A DNA stretch of 42,355 nucleotides from an uncultured Collinsella sp. GTDB taxonomy: Bacteria; Actinomycetota; Coriobacteriia; Coriobacteriales; Coriobacteriaceae. The notes under the pieces were generated by a model. That model was not told where the DNA came from. It was given only the letters and a program-made list of their open reading frames with translations, and did no database searches. The position numbers and the translations under genes are program-made. The stretch is from contig CAUHCN010000021.1 of NCBI GenBank assembly GCA_959604825.1, forward strand, positions 1 through 42,355. Direction: 5' to 3'. Below, piece by piece: positions 1-9,124 of this stretch (position 1 is the stretch's first letter; every line of letters starts with the position of its first letter).

Positions 1-1
1 C

Positions 2-46
2 GAGGCCGAACGCAAAATGGATTCTAAAAAACACCTTGCCAAATAG
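2..46 (+). CDS. C-terminal end of a plus-strand gene cut by the window edge
   Basis: An open frame enters from the left edge and ends at a TAG at 44-46. It encodes a lysine-rich tail ending in KKHLAK. The frame stops just before a strong hairpin at 60-108, as expected for a gene end facing the convergent transporter operon. Only 14 residues are visible, so no function can be assigned and the frame could be chance. Confidence 0.35.
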   Translation, partial: EAERKMDSKKHLAK

Positions 47-59
47 GAGCGTCAGACCA

Positions 60-108
60 GGAAACCCCCTTATCCGCAGCTCCGAAGGAGCAGGATAAGG
101 GGGTTTCC
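60..108 (-). terminator. Strong hairpin terminator after the oligopeptide transporter operon
   Basis: A perfect 16-bp stem (60-75 with 93-108, arm GGAAACCCCCTTATCC) encloses a smaller GCTCC/GGAGC hairpin. It lies about 55 bases past the stop of the last transporter gene at 164. The T-tract after the stem is weak on both strands. It may serve both converging transcripts. Confidence 0.7.
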
Positions 109-163
109 ATGGTCGAGGACGTTCTGAAAACTAAGTCCAGCACGGGCCCGGATAAACAACCGA

Positions 164-1191
<1,028 letters not shown>

Positions 1192-1192
<1 letters not shown>

Positions 1193-2283
1193 TACGCCTC
1201 GCCTCCCTTCTTGGAATCCTTGCGCGTACGGGACGTCTCAGGAGCGTTCTTGAGGAACTCGGGGTCACCGGAGTAGTGGCACGCAGAGTAATGACCAGAC
1301 TCGGTAACAACGCGCTCGGGGCGCTGCTTGCGGCACTTGTCCGTCGCATAGGGGCAACGAGGAGAGAAGACGCAGCCCTCAGGCAGATTCATGAGCGAAG
1401 GCGGGTTGCCGTGAATCGGCGTCAGCGGCTTCTTCTCCTCGATGGCCTGCTCCGGAATGGAGCGGATAAGGCCCCAGGTGTAGGGGTGGCGGCTCTCGTA
1501 GAAGATTTCCTCAGCAGTACCGAACTCGACAGGACGGCCGGCATACATAACCATGATTTTGTCGGCCATATCGGCGACAACGCCCAGGTCATGGGTAATC
1601 ATGATGATGGCGTTGCCGTTCTTCTCCTGCATTTCCTGCATAAGCTCAATAATCTGAGCCTGAATGGTAACGTCCAGGGCGGTCGTGGGCTCGTCGGCAA
1701 TCAGAATATCGGGATCGCAGGCAAGGGCCATAGCAATCATGACGCGCTGACGCATGCCACCAGAGAACTGGTGCGGATACTCATTGACGCGCTTCTCGGG
1801 CTCGGGAATGCCAACGAGGTCCAAAAGCTCGGTGGCGCGCTTGAGCGCCTCCTGCTTGGAGTAGCCACGATGCAGACGAAGGCCCTCGCCCACCTGCTTG
1901 CCGATCTTATAGACCGGGTTCAAGGAGGTCATAGGATCCTGGAAGATCATCGCGATATCGTTACCGCGAATGTGCTGCATCTCTTCCTCGGTCATCTCGA
2001 GGATAGAACGACCGCGATAGCGAACGTCGCCGCCCTCAATCTTTCCCGGAGGCATCGAGATAAGACCCATGATGGTCATGGCGGTCACGGACTTACCGGA
2101 GCCGGACTCACCGACGACACCCAGGGTCTCGCCGCGATCGAGCGTGTAGGACACACCGTCGACAGCGCGAACGACACCATCCTCGGTATGGAAATACATC
2201 TTAAGGTCATCGACCTCGAGCAGATGCTGGCCCTCGGGAACCGGCTGGTCCTTCAGGTCCACATAGTTCTTGTTCTTCTTCAT
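1192..2283 (-). CDS. oppD: Oligopeptide ABC transporter ATPase, OppD/DppD type
   Basis: This 363-residue protein is the second ATPase of the importer and would pair with OppF as a heterodimer. Walker A is GESGSGKS, the signature is FSGGMRQR and Walker B is ILIADEPTTALD. The C-terminal extension carries the conserved cysteine motif (GCVFSPRCP and a later SACHY). The ATG follows the TAA of the permease gene at 2286 by two bases, with an AAGGA about ten bases upstream. It is cotranscribed with the permeases and OppF. Confidence 0.93.
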
Positions 2284-2285
2284 CC

Positions 2286-3221
2286 TTATGCGTCCTTCAT
2301 CTTGACGTCGAGGGCGTCGCGCAAACCGTCACCCAGCAGGGTGAAGGCGAGCACCGTCGAGAGAATTGCCAGACCGGGCATGATCATCATCCAGGGAGCA
2401 GTCAGAAGATACTGCTGACCGTCCTGAATCATGGAGCCCCACGAAGGCGTAGGCGGAATAACGCCCATGCCGAGGAAGGACAGAGCGGACTCGGTCAGAA
2501 TAGCGCCGCCGATGTTCATGGTCGCGTAGACCACGATGGAAGCAACGGAGTTCGGGAAGATATGGCGCATAACGATACGGGCATCGGATGCACCCATGGC
2601 ACGGGCGGCGTCAACATAGTCGTTCTCTTTGACCGTGAGGATCGCGGATCTAAAGACGCGCGCAATCGAAGGCCAGCCGAGAATACCGATGGCGATAAAG
2701 ACGTTCTGAAGGCCACGGCCGATAACGGCGATCATGGCGACGACGAACAGCACGTACGGGAACGCCAGGAAGATGTCCGCGCAGCGCATGATAATCGTAT
2801 CCCAGATGCCGCCATAGAAACCGGCAAGGGCGCCCATGACCAGACCGATCACCGTGGAGATGGCGGTGGCCATAATACCGACGGAAAGCGAAACACGTGC
2901 ACCGTAGATAACACGAACGAGAATGTCGCGGCCAAGGGCGTCGGTGCCAAACGGGTGCTCGGCACACGGAGCCAGCAGCGACGTCTCGGCCATGGTGGTC
3001 GAGTCGGAAGCCGTAGGAGAGCCGAGCCAGGGCTTAGCCCACAGATCGGCGGTCAGGGCGACCACAACAACGATGATGATCCAGCAGACACCGATAACGG
3101 CGAGCTTGTTCTTACGAAGACGCTTAAAAGCGTCGCCCCACAGCGTGCGGGACTTGGCGGGAGCAGATGCGGCCTTGGTGGCGGTAGCCTGCTCCTGAGA
3201 CTGAGAATCAGTTTCCTGCAT
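2286..3221 (-). CDS. oppC: Oligopeptide ABC transporter permease, OppC/DppC type
   Basis: This 311-residue inner-membrane permease has an N-terminal cytoplasmic tail rich in Q, T and A, one early membrane helix around residues 38-60 and then the five-helix transport domain. The coupling helix carries the usual pattern of this family (DYVDAARAMGASD), which docks on the ATPases. The start is supported by a GGGAGG ribosome site seven bases before the ATG. It is 14 bases downstream of the OppB gene and two bases upstream of OppD. Confidence 0.92.
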   Translation of the reverse strand: MQETDSQSQEQATATKAASAPAKSRTLWGDAFKRLRKNKLAVIGVCWIIIVVVVALTADLWAKPWLGSPTASDSTTMAETSLLAPCAEHPFGTDALGRDILVRVIYGARVSLSVGIMATAISTVIGLVMGALAGFYGGIWDTIIMRCADIFLAFPYVLFVVAMIAVIGRGLQNVFIAIGILGWPSIARVFRSAILTVKENDYVDAARAMGASDARIVMRHIFPNSVASIVVYATMNIGGAILTESALSFLGMGVIPPTPSWGSMIQDGQQYLLTAPWMMIMPGLAILSTVLAFTLLGDGLRDALDVKMKDA

Positions 3222-3235
3222 GAGACGTACCTCCC

Positions 3236-4273
3236 TTAGGCCTTATCCGACGGACCGCCAAGGCGGATGCGCGGGTCGAGGAATGCATAGCTAATGTCGA
3301 CGAGCAGGTTGATCACCATGACGACGACGACGATGAGCGTAACGCCGCCCATAACGATGGGCCAGTCACGCATGCTAATGGCGCGATAGACCTCATAGCC
3401 GATACCGGGCCAGTTAAAGACCGTTTCGGTCAGGATGGCACCCGAAAGCATGCCGCCAAAGTCGACACCAATATAGGTAACGACGGGGATGAGTGCATTC
3501 TTAAGCGCATGCTTGATGATGATCGCGCGATTGGAGAGACCCTTGGCCTTTGCCGTACGGATGTAATCTTGGTTCATGACGTCAAGCAGCTGCGAACGCA
3601 TAATGCGGGCAGCATAAGCGGTCGAAACCGAAGCCAGCGTAATGGTCGGAAGCACATAGTGCATCCAATCCTGATACTGAGAGCTGGAACCGCCGGCACC
3701 CGAAATCGGCATGGAGAATGCGCCGCCGGTGAGGTCCTTAAGGATGACGCCGAAGAAAAGCTGCAGCAGCATGCCGAGCCAGAAGGCGGGAACGGCAACG
3801 AGGATCGACGTGGTCAGCGTTACCAAAATATCCCAGAAGGAATAACGCTTTACCGCCGAAATGATACCCGCACCGATACCCATGATCGCCTCGAGCACGA
3901 TGGCGCACGCGGCGAGTTTGACCGTATACGGATACTTCTGGGCAAAGATTTCCGTAACCGGCAGCTTGCGCTGGTACGAATTACCCAGATCGCCATGAAG
4001 CAGACCGTTCATGTAATACAGATAACGGTCTACAAGCGACGTCTGAACGGGATCGCCGTTCTCGTCAAGGATCGCGTTACCGTCCTCGTCCGTCTGGACC
4101 AGGTGATAGCGTACGCGAAGCTGAAGCTCTACCTCGGGGGACAGAGCCTTGTCTCCACCGATCAGCTTGATCGGATCTCCCGGCACGATATTCTGGAGGG
4201 CGAACAGAATCAGCGTGACGCCCAAAAACACCGGGATGAACTGAAGCACACGTTTAACGATGTACTTACCCAT
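3236..4273 (-). CDS. oppB: Oligopeptide ABC transporter permease, OppB/DppB type
   Basis: This 345-residue permease begins with the family's MGKYIVKRVLQF-type membrane entry and has the coupling-helix pattern DYIRTAKAKGLSN. After the first helix there is an enlarged extracytoplasmic segment (about residues 40-95) with an acidic insertion containing DEDGNAILDENGDP. The typical OppB is about 306-320 residues, so the excess lies mainly in that loop. It forms the transmembrane pore together with OppC. An AGGGGAG site precedes the ATG. Confidence 0.92.
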   Translation of the reverse strand: MGKYIVKRVLQFIPVFLGVTLILFALQNIVPGDPIKLIGGDKALSPEVELQLRVRYHLVQTDEDGNAILDENGDPVQTSLVDRYLYYMNGLLHGDLGNSYQRKLPVTEIFAQKYPYTVKLAACAIVLEAIMGIGAGIISAVKRYSFWDILVTLTTSILVAVPAFWLGMLLQLFFGVILKDLTGGAFSMPISGAGGSSSQYQDWMHYVLPTITLASVSTAYAARIMRSQLLDVMNQDYIRTAKAKGLSNRAIIIKHALKNALIPVVTYIGVDFGGMLSGAILTETVFNWPGIGYEVYRAISMRDWPIVMGGVTLIVVVVMVINLLVDISYAFLDPRIRLGGPSDKA

Positions 4274-4303
4274 ACCACTCCCCTATCTAGGGATTAACCT
4301 AAA

Positions 4304-4333
4304 TGGGATGCCGATCGCCAGACCGGCATCCCA
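4304..4333 (-). terminator. Intercistronic hairpin between binding-protein gene and permease genes
   Basis: A 10-bp perfect stem (TGGGATGCCG with CGGCATCCCA) with a 10-base loop sits in the 156-base gap between the binding-protein gene and OppB. The minus-strand tail is CATTTAGG, so it is a weak or partial terminator. Such hairpins commonly lower expression of membrane subunits relative to the abundant binding protein. That role is inference here. Confidence 0.5.
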
Positions 4334-4429
4334 AAATTACCATCAGCCAGTTTACCCCAGGTTAGGGGGAACTGTATGTTTCCCATGAGGTCTACGTAAA
4401 TACTTGACCCTCACGGAAGCTGCAAACTC

Positions 4430-6106
4430 TTAGGCGAGCTCAGCGGTACCCAGATCGGCGTGCTTCTGCGGATCAACGTAGAGGTACTTGACGCGGTCGG
4501 AGCCAGCGATGGTGTGCGTGTAGAACATCACCGGGATGACCGGGCAGTCGGCGGCGACCATGGCGTCGGCCTCCTGCATCTTGGCGATACGCTCGTCGTC
4601 GTCAACCGTGGCACGGGCCTCGTCAACCTTGGCGTCAAAGTCGGGGTTGCTGTAACCGGAGCGGTTGTCGCCACCCAGGGAGTCGGAGTGGAACAGCGGA
4701 TACAGGAAGTTGTCCATGATCGGGTAATCGGCGATCCAGCCCAGACGGCCGAACTGATAGTTGAAGTTCTGATACTGCTCGAGCAGGGCAGACCACTCAG
4801 GGGTATCGGAGACGGCGGTGACGCCCACCTTGGCGAGGTCGCCGATGATGGACTCCATGATCTCCTTGTGGCCGCCGTCCTGGTTGTAGGACAGGGTCAC
4901 ATTGATGCCACGATCGCCGTTAGCGCCAGCGGGAGCGACCTTGTCGAGGTACTCGTTAGCCTTGTCGACGTCGTAGGCGCAGAACTCCCATGCGCCCTCC
5001 TTGTAGCCGGCGATTCCCGGAGGAACGATGCCGTCAGCGGGGGTACGGGTGCCCTTGAAGATGGTCTTGCAGATGGCCTCACGGTTGATAGCCAGGGAGA
5101 TGCCCCTACGCAGGTCAGCGTTGTTGAACGGCTCGGCCGTGGTGTTGCACGTCAGATAGTACGTGGAAGGCTCGGAACCGAGCAGCATGCGCGCACCATC
5201 ACTCATGGTGTAGCCATCCTTGGACTCGCCGCGGTCCTTCTTGGCGGCGTCGATCTGAGCAACGGGAACGTCGCAGACATCAAGGTTACCGGCCTGGAAC
5301 TCCTTGTAAGCGGTCTCCACGTCCTTGATGACCTGGAAGTGGATGGCGTCGATCTTGGCCTTGTCGCCATAATAATCGTCGAACTTCTTGAGGTTGATCT
5401 CCTGACCATCCTCCCACTTACCGTCCATCATGAACGGGCCGTTGCCGACCGGGGCAAGATAGAAGCTCTTGACATCGGTCTCGGCGCACTCGGGAACCGG
5501 GGACAGAGCCGGGTGAGAGGCGACGAAGGGGAAGTCGGCGTAGGCAGAAGTCAGCTTGACGACGAGGGTCTCGTCATCCGGGCAGGTGACACCGGTCAGC
5601 TCGGTAGCCTTACCGGCAACCAGATCGTCATAGCCCTCGACCATGGAAAGGTGATAGGAGACCTCGGAAGGACCATACTCGGTAGCGATGGCCGACTTGG
5701 TGTTGACCAGGCGCTCCCAACCGAGCTTGAAGGACTTGGAGGTAACGTCGTCACCGTTATGGAACTTGGCCTTCTTGATCTTGAAGGTGAACTCGGTGGC
5801 GTCGTCGTTAGCCTCAAAGGACTCGCAAGCCAGCGGAACGATCTCGCCCTTCTCGTTATCGTACTCCGTCAGAGCGTCGAAGAGCTGGTACTCGACCTGA
5901 GTGCCCTGATCCTCCTGGACGTTGTAGGGGTCGATGCAGACCGGGTTGTTGATGTAGAAGTTCAGCGTCGAACCGGACTCAGAACCGGAAGCGTCGCCGC
6001 CCTTCTTGCCGCATGCGGCAAGAAAAGCCATGGAGCTCGCAGCGAGGGTGCCGCCAACAAAGGCGCGACGACCCATAACGGGCTGGTGGAACATAGAATC
6101 AGCCAT
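4430..6106 (-). CDS. oppA: Oligopeptide ABC transporter substrate-binding lipoprotein (family 5, OppA/DppA)
   Basis: This 558-residue exported lipoprotein captures substrate outside the membrane and delivers it to the OppBC pore. The N-terminus has a twin arginine (RR at 13-14), a hydrophobic stretch and a lipobox FLAAC with the acylated cysteine at 32. A Gly/Ser-rich linker follows, then the family 5 solute-binding fold. I chose the ATG at 6106 because AAGGAGGA lies just upstream and the signal peptide begins at once. A longer in-frame start at 6151 has no such site. The gene heads the opp operon. A candidate promoter lies at 6203-6231. Confidence 0.92.
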   Translation of the reverse strand: MADSMFHQPVMGRRAFVGGTLAASSMAFLAACGKKGGDASGSESGSTLNFYINNPVCIDPYNVQEDQGTQVEYQLFDALTEYDNEKGEIVPLACESFEANDDATEFTFKIKKAKFHNGDDVTSKSFKLGWERLVNTKSAIATEYGPSEVSYHLSMVEGYDDLVAGKATELTGVTCPDDETLVVKLTSAYADFPFVASHPALSPVPECAETDVKSFYLAPVGNGPFMMDGKWEDGQEINLKKFDDYYGDKAKIDAIHFQVIKDVETAYKEFQAGNLDVCDVPVAQIDAAKKDRGESKDGYTMSDGARMLLGSEPSTYYLTCNTTAEPFNNADLRRGISLAINREAICKTIFKGTRTPADGIVPPGIAGYKEGAWEFCAYDVDKANEYLDKVAPAGANGDRGINVTLSYNQDGGHKEIMESIIGDLAKVGVTAVSDTPEWSALLEQYQNFNYQFGRLGWIADYPIMDNFLYPLFHSDSLGGDNRSGYSNPDFDAKVDEARATVDDDERIAKMQEADAMVAADCPVIPVMFYTHTIAGSDRVKYLYVDPQKHADLGTAELA

Positions 6107-6345
6107 GCCATCCTCCTTATGAGATAGGACAAAGTGAATTCGGCCGGGCAACGTCGAGACAGCCCAATCGAACCATTCAAACGCGGTCCGCTGTTATGGC
6201 TGGTTATGCAATGCGGGCCAACGTTTTGCAATACAGTAGCGCATTTTATGCACAATTTGGCGCTGATTCCGGTTAACGGTCGGGAATTTCTTTAGTTGGG
6301 CGAAGTATGTGGGGATATTTTGGCTCTGTTACAAGTCTGTAAATC
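6107..6345. other. Upstream region of the opp operon, non-coding
   Basis: About 240 bases without a credible gene lie between the binding-protein gene and the IS200-type element. The stretch is richer in A and T than the flanking genes. It holds a candidate minus-strand promoter at 6203-6231 and an AACGTTTT core at 6220-6227. No other structure was recognised. Confidence 0.6.
6203..6231 (-). promoter_or_regulatory. Candidate opp promoter with an AACGTT core in the spacer
   Basis: On the minus strand TTGCAA (-35, 6231-6226) and CATAAC (-10, 6208-6203) are separated by exactly 17 bases. Each box matches four of six consensus positions. The palindromic AACGTT lies immediately after the -35 box, a position where a repressor could block polymerase. 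The predicted leader would be about 90 bases. Confidence 0.4.
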
Positions 6346-6347
6346 AG

Positions 6348-6370
6348 AACCACCCTTAAAAAGGGTGGTT
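6348..6370. repeat. Right-end hairpin of the IS200-type element
   Basis: AACCACCC (6348-6355) and GGGTGGTT (6363-6370) form a perfect 8-bp stem around TTAAAAA. It matches the AAACCACCC hairpin at the other end of the element. It also resembles a terminator and may insulate the element from the opp promoter. Confidence 0.6.
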
Positions 6371-6398
6371 TGCTCTTAGGGTATAACCCACGGGCCCC

Positions 6399-6426
6399 GG
6401 GCTCGCGTCTAAAGGCGCGGGCCCGG
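6399..6426. repeat. Subterminal GC-rich hairpin in the IS200-type element
   Basis: CGGGCTCGCG (6399-6408) pairs with CGCGGGCCCG (6417-6426) with one mismatch around an 8-base loop. It lies between the tnpA stop and the outer right-end hairpin. Confidence 0.5.
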
Positions 6427-6482
6427 ACTTCGTCCAGGCCTAGTGCATCTTGACCCGTGGCGCGCCGGTCGAACCGGCAGGA

Positions 6483-6941
6483 TCACCTCCTCTTGAAGGG
6501 GTCCTCGTACTCCTTCACGCTCAGCTTGTCCAGCGCGATGTCGTGGGACTCCTGCTCCCTGATGTACTTGGCGGTCGTCGCCTCGTTCAGGCCGACGGTG
6601 GACACGTAGTAGCCCTCCGCCCAGAACTTCCTGTTGCCGAACTTGTACTTGAGGTTGGCGTGCCTGTCGAATATCATCAGCGAGCTCTTCCCCTTCAGGT
6701 AGCCCATGACGCTCGCGACGCTGTACTTCGGCGGGATCGCCAGCAGCACGTGCACGTGGTCGGGCATCAGGTGCCCCTCGATTATCTCGATCCCCTTGTA
6801 CTCGCACAGCTTCCTGAGGATCTCCCCTATGTCGCTCCTGATTTGGTTGTAGATCACTTTGCGCCTATACTTCGGCGTGAACACGATGTGGTACTTGCAC
6901 ATCCACTTCGTGTGGGAAAGGCTGTAGGCCTTCTGGGCCAT
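6483..6941 (-). CDS. tnpA: IS200/IS605-family transposase TnpA (Y1 HUH)
   Basis: This 152-residue HUH single-strand transposase carries the HUH motif H62-V-H64 (MPDHVHVLL). It also has the helix with the catalytic tyrosine, KYIREQ, with Tyr126 and Gln130 in the spacing of the family. Other family hallmarks are KYHIVFTPKYRRK near the N-terminus and GYYVSTVG before the catalytic helix. Full length and intact motifs suggest it is active. The ATG at 6941 follows AAGGGGTGG. A longer in-frame start at 6983 is less likely because the family normally begins just before this point. Confidence 0.9.
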   Translation of the reverse strand: MAQKAYSLSHTKWMCKYHIVFTPKYRRKVIYNQIRSDIGEILRKLCEYKGIEIIEGHLMPDHVHVLLAIPPKYSVASVMGYLKGKSSLMIFDRHANLKYKFGNRKFWAEGYYVSTVGLNEATTAKYIREQESHDIALDKLSVKEYEDPFKRR

Positions 6942-7028
6942 GGCGACCACCCCTTCGACTCGAATTCTTGACGGCCTGAACAATCGTCAATATCGGTCGG
7001 AGGGGTGGCTTTGTAAAGCCGTTTGTCT

Positions 7029-7047
7029 CCACCCGCGTAGCGGGTGG
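7029..7047. repeat. Left-end hairpin of the IS200-type element
   Basis: CCACCCGC and GCGGGTGG form a perfect 8-bp stem with a GTA loop about 90 bases upstream of tnpA. It mirrors the right-end hairpin. A second imperfect GCTGG/CCAGC hairpin follows at about 7054-7074. Confidence 0.55.
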
Positions 7048-7096
7048 TTTAAAGCTGGGCGCTGCGCGGCCAGCAGACTAAAGTCTTGAAAAACAA

Positions 7097-7125
7097 AAGG
7101 GGCCCCGCACATGCGGGACCCTTTA
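7097..7125 (-). terminator. Rho-independent terminator of secG
   Basis: On the minus strand AAAGGGTCCCGC-ATGT-GCGGGGCCCCTTT forms a GC-rich stem (one G-T type mismatch) followed by TTTTGTTTTTC. It lies 22 bases after the secG stop and ends the glycolytic transcription unit. Confidence 0.85.
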
Positions 7126-7146
7126 CAAACGTATATACGCCGATGC

Positions 7147-7401
7147 TTAGTAGCCGACGATGCCCTGCGGGAAGAAGAACATGCACAGAACGACACACAC
7201 GGCAAAAACGACGGCCATAATTACCGTCAGGCGATCGAGGTTCTGCTCCATGACGCCCGTGGCAGAGCTGGAGTTATACAGCGAGCTAGCGATCATATCC
7301 GAAACGCCGGTGCCCTTACCGGAATGCATCAGAACGAGAATCGTCAGCGCCACGGCAGAAACAGCCCAAACGACAAACAGAAGAATCTGAAACGGACCCA
7401 T
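7147..7401 (-). CDS. secG: Protein translocase subunit SecG
   Basis: This 84-residue membrane protein is the small subunit of the SecYEG channel. It has two hydrophobic helices (about residues 4-25 and 58-78) joined by a segment with LMHSGKGTG, the usual SecG helix end and glycine-rich loop. An AAGGAGC ribosome site precedes the ATG. SecG following tpiA or other glycolytic genes is a classic gene order of Gram-positive bacteria. A terminator separates it from gpmI, so part of its expression probably comes from its own promoter. Confidence 0.93.
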   Translation of the reverse strand: MGPFQILLFVVWAVSAVALTILVLMHSGKGTGVSDMIASSLYNSSSATGVMEQNLDRLTVIMAVVFAVCVVLCMFFFPQGIVGY

Positions 7402-7508
7402 AGATAAGCTCCTTAATAGAACGATTCAAACTCCAGTACTGTACCACAACCTCCAACACTCCCCCACCTGCCATTTAGGGACGGGGCAGAAATGGCAGAA
7501 ATACCAAA

Positions 7509-7540
7509 AAGGGGGTCGTCCGGTTGTGGACAACCCCCTT
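7509..7540 (-). terminator. Rho-independent terminator after gpmI
   Basis: On the minus strand AAGGGGGTTGTCC and GGACGACCCCCTT form a long stem around a short loop, followed by TTTTTGG. It lies 25 bases past the gpmI stop. Confidence 0.85.
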
Positions 7541-7565
7541 ACTAGAAAACGGTATTTGTTTTCTA

Positions 7566-9119
7566 TTAGGCCTCGGTGGCGAGCACGCGACCCGTCATCT
7601 CGGCGGAAGGCTCAATACCAGCCATGATGAGCATGGTCGGAGCGATATCGGAAAGACGGCCGTCCTCGATACCGGTGAGCTTGGCCTTATCATCAACGAT
7701 GATAAACGGCACGCGGTTGGTGGTGTGAGCCGTAAACGGATGCTTGGAACCGTCGGAAGCAACGTCAAACATGTGATCGGCGTTGCCATGGTCGGCGGTA
7801 ATCAGCGCAAAGCCGCCCTTGGCGAGAATCGCCGGGACAACCTTGGACAGAGCATCGTCAACAGCCTCGACGGCCTTAACGGCGGCGTCGAAGACACCGG
7901 TGTGACCAACCATGTCGCAATTTGCGAAGTTCACGATGTAGAAATCAGCGCGATCCTCGTTGATAGCGGCGACAAGCTTCTCGGTAACCTCGGGAGCGCT
8001 CATCTCGGGCTGCAGATCGTAGGTAGCGACCTTGGGGGAAGCGACGAGCACGCGCTCCTCGCCCTCCTTGGGCTCCTCGATGCCGCCGTTGAGGAAGAAC
8101 GTCACGTGAGCGTACTTCTCGGTCTCGGCGGTGTGCAGCTGCTTCAGGCCATTGGCGGCGATAACGTCGGCCAGGACGTTCTCGGGGAACGTCTTGGGGA
8201 AGGCGACCTCGACGTCAAACGTCGGATCGTACTCGGTCATCGTCACAAAGTGCGAGAGCTTAATCTGCTCGCGCTCAAAGCCATCGAACTCCTTGTCCGT
8301 GAACACGCGGGTCATCTGACGAGCGCGGTCGGGACGGAAGTTGAAGAAGATGGCCGCGTCGCCCTCGTGGATGCCCTCGTTGTGGGCCGCGAAAGGCTCG
8401 ACGAACTCGTCGCCGCGCGGATCCTTCTCGTAGTAGGCCTTGATACCGGCAACGGGGTCGGTATCGGCATCGGACGCGTTGACCATGACGTCGTAGGCGC
8501 GCTGGATGCGCTCCCAACGGTTGTCGCGGTCCATGGCCCAATAGCGGCCCGAAACGGTGGCAACGCGAGCGTCGCAACCGGTCTCCTCGGAGATCTTAGC
8601 CAGGAAAGCGCAGAACTCGCTCATGTAGCCGGCACCGGACTGCGGGTCGACGTCGCGGCCATCCATGAAGGCGTGGACGCGAACGGTCTTGACGCCATGC
8701 TGGGCAGCCATCTTGACCAGAGCCTCGACGTGGTTCATGTGGGAGTGAACACCGCCAGGGCTCATAAGGCCCATGAGGTGCAGGGTCTTGCCTTCGGCCT
8801 TGACGTCGTCCATAGCTTTGACGAAAACCTCGTTCTTGGCGATGGAGCCGTCCTTGATGGCGTTGTTGATGCGCGAAAGCTCCTGGAACACGATGCGGCC
8901 GGCACCGATGTTGAGGTGGCCTACCTCGGAGTTGCCCATCTGACCGTCGGGAAGGCCCACGTCCTCGCCCGAAGCGCCGAGCGTGGTGTGGGGATACTGA
9001 GCGTACAGGCTATCAAGGAAGGGCGTCTTGGCAGCGGCGACGGCGTTCTCGCCATCGGCCGGAGCCAGGCCGCAGCCGTCCATGATGATCAGGAGTGCAG
9101 GAAGATGACGCTGTGCCAT
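7566..9119 (-). CDS. gpmI: 2,3-bisphosphoglycerate-independent phosphoglycerate mutase
   Basis: This 517-residue cytoplasmic enzyme interconverts 3- and 2-phosphoglycerate using two metal ions and a phosphoserine intermediate. The N-terminus has IIMDGCG (metal Asp). The phosphoserine motif is GNSEVGH with Ser64. HFVTMTEYD and ITADHGNADHMFD hold further ligands of the alkaline-phosphatase-like fold. Length is normal for the family. The ATG at 9119 is five bases after the tpiA stop, with GTAGGA upstream, so it is the last gene of the pgk-tpiA-gpmI run. Confidence 0.95.
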   Translation of the reverse strand: MAQRHLPALLIIMDGCGLAPADGENAVAAAKTPFLDSLYAQYPHTTLGASGEDVGLPDGQMGNSEVGHLNIGAGRIVFQELSRINNAIKDGSIAKNEVFVKAMDDVKAEGKTLHLMGLMSPGGVHSHMNHVEALVKMAAQHGVKTVRVHAFMDGRDVDPQSGAGYMSEFCAFLAKISEETGCDARVATVSGRYWAMDRDNRWERIQRAYDVMVNASDADTDPVAGIKAYYEKDPRGDEFVEPFAAHNEGIHEGDAAIFFNFRPDRARQMTRVFTDKEFDGFEREQIKLSHFVTMTEYDPTFDVEVAFPKTFPENVLADVIAANGLKQLHTAETEKYAHVTFFLNGGIEEPKEGEERVLVASPKVATYDLQPEMSAPEVTEKLVAAINEDRADFYIVNFANCDMVGHTGVFDAAVKAVEAVDDALSKVVPAILAKGGFALITADHGNADHMFDVASDGSKHPFTAHTTNRVPFIIVDDKAKLTGIEDGRLSDIAPTMLIMAGIEPSAEMTGRVLATEA

Positions 9120-9124
9120 ATGTC

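Larger units (their letters stand above)
6345..7075 (-). mobile_element. IS200-type insertion sequence (IS200/IS605 family, tnpA only)
   Basis: A solitary TnpA gene is flanked by imperfect palindromes, as in IS200/IS605 elements that transpose as single-stranded DNA and lack terminal inverted repeats. Read in the tnpA direction, the left-end hairpin is at 7029-7047 and the right-end hairpins are at 6399-6426 and 6348-6370. The outer hairpins both begin with AAACCACCC and close with GGGTGG. No tnpB or guide-RNA gene is present. The boundaries are approximate, because these elements make no target duplication. Confidence 0.65.

Noticed and set aside
6160..6180. A GGTTCGAT string on the minus strand resembling a tRNA T-loop
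   Set aside because: The flanking bases do not pair into a 5-bp T-stem and no acceptor or anticodon arm is present.
6478..6492. A GGATCACCTCCT string resembling the 3' end of 16S rRNA
   Set aside because: It is the complement of the last codons of tnpA and its stop. No other 16S sequence surrounds it, so it is coincidence.
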